Source: Deltaproteobacteria bacterium (GTDB lineage Bacteria; Desulfobacterota; Desulfuromonadia; Desulfuromonadales; JAAYDE01). Taken from it: a stretch of 35,109 bases of DNA. The stretch spans positions 1 through 35,109 of the forward strand of contig JAAYDE010000059.1 of the NCBI GenBank assembly GCA_012729375.1. The letters are read 5' to 3'. Below the pieces are notes generated by a model, which saw nothing but the letters and a program-made list of their open reading frames with translations, was not told the DNA's origin and did not search any database. Shown here piece after piece: positions 1-6,816 of the stretch (positions are counted from its first letter, which is position 1; each line of letters starts with the position of its first letter). A program made the translations under genes and the position numbers.

Positions 1-153
1 CTCCTGATGCCCAAAAAGCAAGACTGCCATCGCCCCGGCTTCGGTTATAATGAGGTTGTTTCGGCAAATTCAACGGCGTGGCCGGCAGCGGTCGAGGGAA
101 TTCGCCCGAAAATCGTTGCTTCTTATCTTCTTGTGAATGGTTTATTTTACCTT

Positions 154-588
154 ATGCTAAAGATTTCCGCCAGGTTGACGATACCAGACCAGGAATTGCA
201 CATCTCCTTCGTCCGTTCCGGCGGCCCCGGCGGTCAGAATGTCAACAAGGTAGCCACTTCAGTGCACCTGCAGTTCGACTTTCGCCGCTCCGCCAGTCTG
301 TCCGCGGAGGAAAAGGATCTCCTCGACGGGTATCCCGACGGCCGCATCGGCAGGGATGGGGTGATCACCATCCGTGCCAGCCGCTACCGCTCCCAGGAGA
401 GGAACCGCCAGGATGCCTTCAACCGCCTGGCCGACCTGATCCGGGCGGCACTGGCCCCTCGCGTACCCCGCCGCCCCACCCGCCCCACTGCCGCTTCGCT
501 GAAGAAAAGACTGGAGGTGAAAAAGCGACAGGGCGACCTCAAAAGGGGACGCCTCAAAAAAAAGTGGAGTGCGGATGAAGGAGAGTGA
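154..588 (+). CDS. arfB: ArfB-type peptidyl-tRNA hydrolase (ribosome rescue)
   Basis: This is a small class-I release-factor-like protein of 144 residues, close to the usual size of ArfB (YaeJ). ArfB releases nascent chains from stalled ribosomes by hydrolysing peptidyl-tRNA. The catalytic GGQ loop is visible as SGGPGGQNVNK, with GGQ at about residues 26-28. The C-terminal tail, from about residue 105, is rich in Lys and Arg, as expected for the ArfB tail that enters the empty mRNA channel. There is no codon-recognition domain, which separates it from RF1 and RF2. I chose the ATG at 154 because family homology begins there. The frame is open back to position 7, but those residues do not look like the family. 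No strong Shine-Dalgarno is visible, so the start is less certain than the identity. The gene stands alone. Confidence 0.88.
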   Translation: MLKISARLTIPDQELHISFVRSGGPGGQNVNKVATSVHLQFDFRRSASLSAEEKDLLDGYPDGRIGRDGVITIRASRYRSQERNRQDAFNRLADLIRAALAPRVPRRPTRPTAASLKKRLEVKKRQGDLKRGRLKKKWSADEGE

Positions 589-763
589 GCCGCCGGGCCC
601 AAGGTCCGGGGGCGCCAAGGACGACGGCGCGGCGGAAAAACCCGCGCCCGGATAAAAAACGCGGCAAAGGGTTTCGGCGGGTTGCAAAACGGTGCCGGTC
701 GATTAAACTGGTGATAATTGTTCTCCACAAAATGGAGAGACCGTAATTTAAAGGAGGATACCT

Positions 764-922
764 ATGGCGGCAAAATATCAGTGTGTCTGCAACTATGTCT
801 ATGATCCGGCCGAGGGGGACCCCAAAGGGAAAATCCCGCCCGGGACCGCGTTTGAAGATCTGCCCGATGACTGGGTCTGCCCGGTCTGCGGCCTCGGCAA
901 GGACGCCTTCGTGCAGATCTGA
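764..922 (+). CDS. Rubredoxin with a shortened first metal knuckle
   Basis: This is a 52-residue rubredoxin, a small cytoplasmic one-iron electron carrier commonly involved in oxygen and oxidative-stress handling in anaerobes. The second half is typical: the family signature [10 protein letters not shown] is followed by the ligand knuckle CPVCG (Cys39 and Cys42). The first knuckle reads [11 protein letters not shown], so Cys7 and Cys9 are separated by one residue instead of the usual two. The start is set by a strong Shine-Dalgarno (aaggagg, 751-757) six bases before the ATG. The gene is monocistronic: a hairpin terminator follows 35 bases after the stop. Identity as a rubredoxin is firm; whether the altered knuckle still binds iron normally cannot be told from sequence. 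Confidence 0.93.
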   Translation: MAAKYQCVCNYVYDPAEGDPKGKIPPGTAFEDLPDDWVCPVCGLGKDAFVQI

Positions 923-956
923 CCGGCAGAACCAGATTTTTCAGCAAAAATCGACT

Positions 957-992
957 CAAAAGCCCAGGGGGGATCATTCCTCCTGGGCTTTT
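957..992 (+). terminator. Rho-independent terminator of the rubredoxin gene
   Basis: A ten-base perfect stem (aaagcccagg at 958-967 pairing with cctgggcttt at 982-991) is extended by weaker G-C and G-T pairs towards the loop. The stem has an A run before it and T residues at its end. It lies 35 bases after the rubredoxin stop and separates it from the next gene. Confidence 0.85.
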
Positions 993-1100
993 CCCTGTTA
1001 AAAAACCTCTTTGCCGCTGATTTTTTCTGGAACCTTATCCGTCAACCGATAAACTTTAGGAAAGGTGGTTTCCCTTTTCCTGGCCGGACGAGGAGGCGCC

Positions 1101-2039
1101 ATGTCATCACAAAATCCGCCTCGGCCGACGGTTGAAATCGGTGGCGGCATCACAGAGGAAAGCTTTTTCGGGGAGGTTTACCCCCCTTTTCGTTATTTCT
1201 CGGCGCGCCGAGCGGAGGAACTGGATCCGCTGATGGCGAAGTTTCTGGAACTGATGGAAAGCGCCGACGAGATCAAAAGCAACCGGAAACTATTCCGCCT
1301 TACGGCAGCGGATATCGAGTTGACCGGTGTGGACCTGTGGGACGTGGTTTTGCGGGAGGCTTTGATTTATTCCCGTTTCACGGCGCGTTCGCGGACAGCG
1401 CAGGGAAACCTGCTGCTTCCGCCGCGTATCTTTTTCCATCTCCATCCCCACCTGGTCGCTGCTTACCTTGCGGCCGAATCGGTCGAAGAAGTATCCTGCG
1501 GCGATATCGAAGAGGGTTTTCCCCTGGTTTACATCCATTTCGGTAAAGAGGCGGGGATCATCACCCCCGATGGCCGCAAGCCGATTGTCGGCGCCTATGC
1601 CCGTTGTCACCGGGATGCCGAAAAAGAGTCGCTGCTGGTGGAGGTTCTGCTGGCTCCCGGCGCCATGGGGGATGAGGCCTTTCTGCAGGTCTGCTCCACG
1701 CTGCGGCGCATGGCCCTGGACGGTGGTTATATCTATTTCTGGCTCGGTTACGATGGCCGGCCCTGCACCGTGCGGCAGGCCCTCGAACGAAACATGACCC
1801 TCAACGGCGCAGGGATTCCCGCCCAGGTTCTGCTGCGCAACGCCGTCCAAGTGGAGCAGGTTCTCGGCGCCTGCCGGATTTTGGTTCCTTTTTTCCAGAA
1901 AATGGCGTCGATATTGACCTTGGCGCGGGAGCAGGGGCTGGGGCGCAAGGAAGGATGCGACACCCTGGAAGCGCCATGGGTGCGCGTGGTTCGCAGGGTC
2001 GTCCGCGGCGTGGAGGTTCTTCTAGTGGATGAACGGTGA
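1101..2039 (+). CDS. Hypothetical protein, 312 residues, function unknown
   Basis: I do not recognise this protein. It is a soluble-looking product of 312 residues with no signal peptide or membrane segment. It is rich in hydrophobic and acidic residues, has a histidine-containing stretch (FFHLHPHLVAAYLA) near residue 115, and has an Arg/Val-rich end (VRVVRRVVRGVEVLLVDER). The ATG at 1101 is chosen because a full aggagg Shine-Dalgarno (1091-1096) lies four bases upstream. An in-frame GTG at 1065 would add 12 residues without a comparable site. The gene has its own unit: a terminator ends the unit to its left, and the operon to its right converges on it with only 22 bases between stop codons. 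Codon use and GC look like the neighbours, so there is no sign of recent transfer. Confidence 0.8.
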   Translation: MSSQNPPRPTVEIGGGITEESFFGEVYPPFRYFSARRAEELDPLMAKFLELMESADEIKSNRKLFRLTAADIELTGVDLWDVVLREALIYSRFTARSRTAQGNLLLPPRIFFHLHPHLVAAYLAAESVEEVSCGDIEEGFPLVYIHFGKEAGIITPDGRKPIVGAYARCHRDAEKESLLVEVLLAPGAMGDEAFLQVCSTLRRMALDGGYIYFWLGYDGRPCTVRQALERNMTLNGAGIPAQVLLRNAVQVEQVLGACRILVPFFQKMASILTLAREQGLGRKEGCDTLEAPWVRVVRRVVRGVEVLLVDER

Positions 2040-2061
2040 CGGCCGGTCATGGGGCCGATCC

Positions 2062-2544
2062 TCACAGGGAGATGATTTCCCCTTCGACCCTCTCCCGAGA
2101 CACCCTCAGCAAGCCGACGGAAACCGGCAGTTGCCAGCGTTTCGGCCCGGCGCTGCCGGGATTGAAGTAGAGCACTCCCTCTTTGCGGTGGCTTCGCGGG
2201 TGGTGGCTATGGCCGCTGATGACGGCGGCCACGCCGGCCGCCGCCGGATCGATATCGAGATCGTCGAGCCGGTGAAGCAAGTAGAAAAACCGGCCTGCCA
2301 TGGCAATCAGCTCTCTTATCGGCAGAACCTGGGCCCAGGCCTCCTGGTCGACGTTGCCCCGCACCGCCGTCACCGGTGCGATGAGGCGCAGCTCCTGCAG
2401 AATCTCCGGCCCGCCGATATCTCCGGCATGAAGAATCAGCCGGCAACCCTGCAGAGCGGCGACGGCTTCCGGGCGAAGCAGGCCGTGGGTGTCGGAGATG
2501 ACGCCGATCACCAAGGGGCGGAAGAGCTCCGGCTCCTGGTTCAT
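2062..2544 (-). CDS. YfcE/MJ0936-family metallophosphoesterase
   Basis: This is a 160-residue calcineurin-like phosphoesterase of the small YfcE type, a two-metal cytoplasmic phosphodiesterase family whose natural substrate is usually unknown. The metal-binding motifs appear in order: GVISDTHG (Asp18, His20), HAGDIGG (Asp42), RGNVD (Asn64), a histidine at about 91, and SGHSH (His112, His114), followed by the family-typical FNPGS. It is the last gene of a three-gene minus-strand operon. Its ATG overlaps the stop codon of the asparaginase-like gene in an ATGA, so translation is probably coupled. Family assignment is firm; the substrate is not predictable. Confidence 0.92.
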   Translation of the reverse strand: MNQEPELFRPLVIGVISDTHGLLRPEAVAALQGCRLILHAGDIGGPEILQELRLIAPVTAVRGNVDQEAWAQVLPIRELIAMAGRFFYLLHRLDDLDIDPAAAGVAAVISGHSHHPRSHRKEGVLYFNPGSAGPKRWQLPVSVGLLRVSRERVEGEIISL

Positions 2545-3053
2545 CGGCTTTCATCCGGCGCCGGGGTGGCCAGAAAAAGTCCCCTTTCCCGATTCTTGCG
2601 CACCCGGCGGTAATCGAAGGTCTGGCCGTTCATGGCGATGTAGGTGCCGGCGGGAAGCAGCTGCACGGCGGCCGCTGCAAAGCCGATATTGAAGATGGCG
2701 TCGGTGCCGCTGAAGCGGCCGGGGAGCATCGACCCGGTCAGCACGATGGTTTTTCCCGGCAGGCTGCCGATGGCGGCGGCGGTTTCCGCCATGGTATCGG
2801 TGCCGTGGGTGATGAGAATCCTCTGCGCGGGGGATTTACTCACCGCCGCGGCGATCCGCGCCCGGTCGGCGGCGTTCAGGTCGAGGCTGTCTTTGCGCAA
2901 AAGCTGATGGATTTCATAGTCGAAACCGAGATTGAGGTTGGCGAGGATCTCGCGAATGCTCGGCTCCCCCACCTGGAAAGAGCTTAATGCGTCGAAATAG
3001 ATCTTGTCGATAGTGCCGCCGGTTGTGAAAATCGCTATTTTGTTTTGGTCCAT
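2541..3053 (-). CDS. Short, single-domain asparaginase-like protein
   Basis: This protein of 170 residues matches only the N-terminal domain of type I/II L-asparaginases, which are normally about 330 residues. Both nucleophile-loop motifs are present: TTGGTIDK (Thr14) and THGTDTM (Thr85-Asp86), followed by a TGSMLPG segment. The C-terminal domain, which helps form the active site across the dimer, is missing. It ends cleanly with a stop that overlaps the next gene, so this looks like a natural short form rather than a recent truncation. The start could be ATG 3056 or ATG 3053; I prefer 3053 because the aggag (3063-3059) is then five bases away instead of two. Both overlap the HIT gene stop. 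Amidohydrolase activity is inferred from motifs and the substrate is uncertain. Confidence 0.85.
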   Translation of the reverse strand: MDQNKIAIFTTGGTIDKIYFDALSSFQVGEPSIREILANLNLGFDYEIHQLLRKDSLDLNAADRARIAAAVSKSPAQRILITHGTDTMAETAAAIGSLPGKTIVLTGSMLPGRFSGTDAIFNIGFAAAAVQLLPAGTYIAMNGQTFDYRRVRKNRERGLFLATPAPDESR

Positions 3054-3502
3054 CATCGCTCCTGGTCCGGGGATTCCTGCGCAAGACCGCACTTTTCTTT
3101 CAGCAGGGCCGTCCATTCCCTGATCCGCTCCGGGGGATAGGCGCCGTCGTCGGGCAGATTTCCCCAAACCGTGAGCGGCCAGCAGGGATCACCGGGACGG
3201 CGTCCGATCAGATGCACATGAAGTTGGGGCACGAGATTGCCGATGGCGGCAAAGTTGATTTTCGGAAAACCGAGTTCCCCGGTGATGAAACGGGCGACGA
3301 GGGCACTCTCCTCCATGACCGCATGACGCAACGGCGGCGCCAGCTCGAAAAGGTTCGCCCGGTCGCTTTCGGGGACCAGGACAAACCAGGGAACGAGGGC
3401 GTTTTTATGCAGGAGCAGGTGGCTGGCGGGAAAACGCCCCAGCCGATGACAGTCGGCCAGAAGTTGCGGATGAATCGTAAAACGGGTCATGGAGAGGGTC
3501 AT
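3053..3502 (-). CDS. HIT-family (histidine triad) nucleotide-binding protein
   Basis: This 149-residue protein belongs to the HIT superfamily of nucleotide hydrolases and transferases. The signature reads PQLHVHLIGRR with His95 and His97; the third triad position is Ile99 rather than His. I recall this variant from proteobacterial HIT proteins that also carry the downstream W-P-x-x-V-W-G segment seen here (CWPLTVWG). The central catalytic histidine is retained. It is the first gene of a compact operon (HIT, asparaginase-like, YfcE-like) and lies 66 bases downstream of a good promoter. A second Met at residue 5 is an alternative start; neither has an obvious Shine-Dalgarno. Confidence 0.88.
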   Translation of the reverse strand: MTLSMTRFTIHPQLLADCHRLGRFPASHLLLHKNALVPWFVLVPESDRANLFELAPPLRHAVMEESALVARFITGELGFPKINFAAIGNLVPQLHVHLIGRRPGDPCWPLTVWGNLPDDGAYPPERIREWTALLKEKCGLAQESPDQER

Positions 3503-3567
3503 CGGAGCGGTTTTTCCGCTGGCGGGTTTAAGGTTGCCGGTTCAGGCCTCCGCTGTCATTTAATTTC

Positions 3568-3596
3568 ATTGTATTTCTCCACGATTGATTCGGCAA
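3568..3596 (-). promoter_or_regulatory. Sigma-70-type promoter of the HIT operon
   Basis: Read on the minus strand, TTGCCG (3596-3591) and TACAAT (3573-3568) are separated by exactly 17 bases. They match the -35 and -10 consensus at 4 of 6 and 5 of 6 positions. The site lies 66 bases before the HIT start codon in the intergenic region, the right place to drive the three-gene operon. Confidence 0.65.
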
Positions 3597-3724
3597 GGGG
3601 CGAATGAGGATGGCGGCGGGCGGATAAGGGCAAAAACCGCTATCTGGTTGTCGGCGGGGAGCAGGATTAATGTTTTCCGCGACGGGGGTTTTGGGGAAGA
3701 TGTTTGGGAGAATTTCAGGTAAAC

Positions 3725-3740
3725 TGGCAAGTATTTTGCT
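3725..3740 (+). promoter_or_regulatory. Sigma-54 (-24/-12) promoter of the REC-GGDEF-EAL gene
   Basis: The sequence tggcaagtattttgct fits the RpoN consensus TGGCACG-N4-TTGCW with one mismatch. The invariant GG (3726-3727) and GC (3738-3739) are ten bases apart, as required. It lies about 85 bases before the ATG at 3825, with the predicted start of transcription near 3750. A sigma-54 promoter implies control by an enhancer-binding activator. I could not pick out the activator site in 3600-3720. Confidence 0.7.
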
Positions 3741-3824
3741 TCTAATCTTTAGGACGTTCTTTATCTAATCATAACCAGATGTTCTTTTGCCCAAAAGTTT
3801 CAAAAGCGAGGAGGGGAGGCTTCC

Positions 3825-5681
3825 ATGTCTTACGCAACAGAAAATTCGTCCAGCCTAGGAAAAATCCTTGTCATCGACGACGAGGAGCCGGTGCGGATGG
3901 TGATGGGGGATTTTCTGGAGGACTGCGGCTACGAGGTTCTCCATGCCGAAAATGGCCGGGAAGGCCTGGAGGTGCTCCAAAACGAGGGGCCCGATGCGGT
4001 GCTGACCGACATCCGCATGCCGGTCATGGACGGCCTCGAGGTGGTGGCGGCGATGAAGGATATGACCCCCGCCACGCCGGTGATCATCATCTCCGGAACC
4101 GGTCTGCTGGAAAACGTGGTCAGCGCTTTGCGTCTCGGCGCCTGGGATTACATCCTGAAACCGATTCAGAACCTGGAAATCCTCCGCCACACGATCCAGA
4201 AATCACTGGAGCGGGCGGCGCTGCTGAAATTCGAAAAGGAATATCAGCGTCGGCTCGAGGAAGAGGTCAGGGAAAAGACCGCCACTCTCAGGAATGAGGT
4301 CGAAGTGCGCAAGCAGATTCAGAAACAGCTTGAATTCGAAGCGTTTCACGATCCCCTCACGCACATCGGCAACCGCCAATTGTGCATGAAGGACCTCCAT
4401 TCGTTTCAGAATCTCGGTGAAGAGGGTTATCTCGGCCTGCTGCTGATCGATGTCAATTCCTTCAAGGAGATAAACGATTCCTATGGTTTCGCCCTGGGAG
4501 ACCAACTGCTGATGGCTGCGGCCGACCGGATCACACACATTCTGGCCGGCAAAGGGGAGGTTTATCGGGTCGGTGGCGATGAGTTCGCTGTTTTGAAAAG
4601 GGATGAAACCAATGGGGCTCTCAGCGAATGCTTTCATACCATCCACATGGCCATGAACGCTCCCTACCGGTTGGGCGAGGAAGACCTCATGGTGACCTTT
4701 GCCGCCGGCCTGAAAATATCCCCCCTGTCGGCGGTGGACCCGGAGAAGATGTTCAACGCCGTCTTTTTCGCCCACCGGCAGGCGAAAAAGGAGACCAGCG
4801 GCGGCGACAGAATCGTCGTTTATGACGATAAAGTGCATCAAACCTACCGGCGCCGTCTCTCTCTGGAAAAGGGAATGCGGCCGGGGTTGGCCGCCGGAGA
4901 GTTTTTCCTTTGCTACCAGCCCATCATGGATCTCAAATTAGGAAAGCTCAATGGTTTCGAGGCCCTGATGCGCTGGGAGAACCCTCATTACGGTTTTATT
5001 TCCCCAGGGGAGTTCATCCCCATCGCTGAAGAGGCCGGTTTTATCTCCGAACTCAGCGAATTTGCCCTGGAATCCGCCTGCCAGTTCTGGGCCGACCAGC
5101 GGCTCGCGGAGCAAGGGATAACCCTGTCGATCAATATTTCCGGAAAGCAGTTTCTCCACCAAGGATTGGTTCCATGGATAACGAGGATTCTTGCCAAAAC
5201 CGCCATGGATCCTCACATGCTGCGCCTGGAGATCACCGAAAGCGCGCTCATGATCAATGTTGGAGAAACCATCCGCAAACTGGAGCGGATGCGGGCGATG
5301 GGGATCCGTATCAGCCTCGACGATTTTGGTACCGGCTATTCCTCCCTGGAATATCTGCGGCAGTTTCCCATCGATGTTCTCAAGATCGACATGAGTTTCA
5401 TCCAGAAAATGGATAAGGATCCCAAAACCTATGAGCTGGTCCGGGTGATGGCCAACATGGCCGCGGTCTTCGGCTTGGAGCTTGTGGCGGAAGGGGTGGA
5501 GTCGCTGGTTCAGAAAGATATGCTGGAGAAGATCGGCAGTTATCTCCATCAGGGATTTCTCTATTCCCATCCTCTGGCCAAGGACGAGTTGGTGCGTTTT
5601 TGCCAGACCGGGTTCCAATCCCTTATAAACAAAGAACGGCGGGGGGATTTCGATCAATTCGGCGACAAGGCCCGCTGCTAG
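3825..5681 (+). CDS. REC-GGDEF-EAL response regulator (c-di-GMP turnover)
   Basis: This 618-residue cytoplasmic response regulator has both c-di-GMP enzymatic domains. The receiver spans about 13-125, with acidic residues at 18-20, phospho-acceptor Asp62 and Lys112. A coiled coil (130-172) leads to a diguanylate cyclase domain (175-335) with intact VGGDEF at 250-254. No RxxD inhibitory site precedes it. The EAL phosphodiesterase domain (345-595) has GFEALMRW (EAL at 379-381), ITESAL, DDFGTGYSSL and a VAEGVE loop, so it looks catalytically complete. Both activities are possible, with phosphorylation perhaps setting the balance. A strong Shine-Dalgarno (ggaggggagg, 3810-3819) fixes the start, and a sigma-54 promoter lies upstream. 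It converges on the kinase block, and no kinase is beside it on its own strand. Confidence 0.93.
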   Translation: MSYATENSSSLGKILVIDDEEPVRMVMGDFLEDCGYEVLHAENGREGLEVLQNEGPDAVLTDIRMPVMDGLEVVAAMKDMTPATPVIIISGTGLLENVVSALRLGAWDYILKPIQNLEILRHTIQKSLERAALLKFEKEYQRRLEEEVREKTATLRNEVEVRKQIQKQLEFEAFHDPLTHIGNRQLCMKDLHSFQNLGEEGYLGLLLIDVNSFKEINDSYGFALGDQLLMAAADRITHILAGKGEVYRVGGDEFAVLKRDETNGALSECFHTIHMAMNAPYRLGEEDLMVTFAAGLKISPLSAVDPEKMFNAVFFAHRQAKKETSGGDRIVVYDDKVHQTYRRRLSLEKGMRPGLAAGEFFLCYQPIMDLKLGKLNGFEALMRWENPHYGFISPGEFIPIAEEAGFISELSEFALESACQFWADQRLAEQGITLSINISGKQFLHQGLVPWITRILAKTAMDPHMLRLEITESALMINVGETIRKLERMRAMGIRISLDDFGTGYSSLEYLRQFPIDVLKIDMSFIQKMDKDPKTYELVRVMANMAAVFGLELVAEGVESLVQKDMLEKIGSYLHQGFLYSHPLAKDELVRFCQTGFQSLINKERRGDFDQFGDKARC

Positions 5682-5843
5682 CCCGGATTGTTCCTGAAAG
5701 TTTACTTCCCATCGGCGAAGGCAGGCCATCTTCCGCGGCGCCCGCCACCTGCGCTTCGACTTCCCGACCGGCCGCGCCTGCGGCTCCGTTGCCGCGCTGG
5801 GCTGGACCCGGCCCACGCGGATTCCGTGTACAGCCAAGCGCTG

Positions 5844-6797
5844 TCAACGTTCCGTTCCGGGGACCTGAACCGGCGGATTTTTTGCCGCCGGGGATTGGCG
5901 GTCGTATTCGACCCGGTTGCGGCCGTTTTGCTTGGCCCGATAAAGGGCATCGTCGGCCTTGAGGATCATTTCGTCCATGGTGTCGCTCCCGTTCCATTTC
6001 ACGGCGCCCAGGCTGACCGTAATGTGGATGCTGTTGTCTTCCACATTCATTTCCCTGTCCGCCATGGTTTTGCGGATCCTCTCCAGGGTCTGCATTTCGG
6101 CGCCGCTTTCCACCGCCGGGAAAATCAGCAGGAACTCCTCTCCTCCGTAACGGCCGAAGCAATCGTATTTGCGGATCGACCGCGAGATCCGCTCCACGCA
6201 CTCCTGAAGAACCCGATCCCCCGCCAGATGGCCGAAATTGTCGTTGATCCGTTTGAAATGGTCGATGTCGAGGATCGCAATCCACAGGGAAACCTGGTCC
6301 CGTCTGGCCCTCGCCATCTCACTCTCAAGTCGGTCAAGGATCGCCCGCCGGTTGGCGATGCCGGTCAAGGGGTCGGTATAGGCGAGCTTCTTCTGCTGTT
6401 CAATGGCCTGAAAAAGCTGGTGCTGGAGATCGATCATCCTCTCTCCCACGCGGAGGCGGGCGCGCAACTCTTCGTTGTTGAAAGGTTTAAGGATATAGTC
6501 GTTGGCGCCGGACTGCAGACCCTGGACAATGTCCTCTTTTTTGCCGCGGGCGGTCAGCAGAATGATGTAGGGGGGGAGGGGATTCTCTGCGGCGCGGAGT
6601 GTGGCGCAGATTTCCACGCCGTTGAGTCCCGGCATCATCCAATCGAGGACCACCAGCTTCGGGGCGTCTTCCCGCAGCAAGGCCGCCAGCGCTTCATTGC
6701 CGTCCCGGACGGCTTCGACATCATATCCCCATTTCATCAATACCGCCTTCAGAATAGAGCGGGTGGTGAGGTCATCTTCGGCGACAAGGACTTTCAT
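5844..6797 (-). CDS. REC-GGDEF response regulator, PleD-like diguanylate cyclase
   Basis: This 317-residue protein has a receiver (1-118; VAEDD, phospho-acceptor Asp52, Lys104) joined by a short helix to a diguanylate cyclase domain (135-300) with RYGGEEF (GGEEF at 218-222). RKYD (209-212) lies exactly five residues before the signature. This is the RxxD inhibitory site, so product feedback inhibition is expected. Phosphorylation should promote dimerisation and c-di-GMP synthesis. The ATG at 6797 is preferred because receiver homology starts there and a tgggga element precedes it; an in-frame ORF extends upstream into the preceding kinase gene. It begins 20 bases after the stop of hybrid kinase 1 and is the last gene of the long minus-strand block, so it is a natural output for the kinases upstream. 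Confidence 0.93.
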   Translation of the reverse strand: MKVLVAEDDLTTRSILKAVLMKWGYDVEAVRDGNEALAALLREDAPKLVVLDWMMPGLNGVEICATLRAAENPLPPYIILLTARGKKEDIVQGLQSGANDYILKPFNNEELRARLRVGERMIDLQHQLFQAIEQQKKLAYTDPLTGIANRRAILDRLESEMARARRDQVSLWIAILDIDHFKRINDNFGHLAGDRVLQECVERISRSIRKYDCFGRYGGEEFLLIFPAVESGAEMQTLERIRKTMADREMNVEDNSIHITVSLGAVKWNGSDTMDEMILKADDALYRAKQNGRNRVEYDRQSPAAKNPPVQVPGTER

Positions 6798-6816
6798 GTT
6801 TTTCCCCAGGCCAGGT

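Noticed and set aside
7..153. N-terminal extension of the ArfB-like protein to position 7
   Set aside because: The extra 49 residues do not resemble the family, and the length from 154 fits ArfB.
722..738. Inverted repeat tctcca-N5-tggaga before the rubredoxin ribosome site, with gataat upstream
   Set aside because: The repeat is short and no -35 element at proper spacing was found, so neither an operator nor a promoter is supported.
3779..4297. Plus-strand open frame overlapping the start of the REC-GGDEF-EAL gene
   Set aside because: It is a shifted-frame shadow of the receiver-coding region with no recognisable product.
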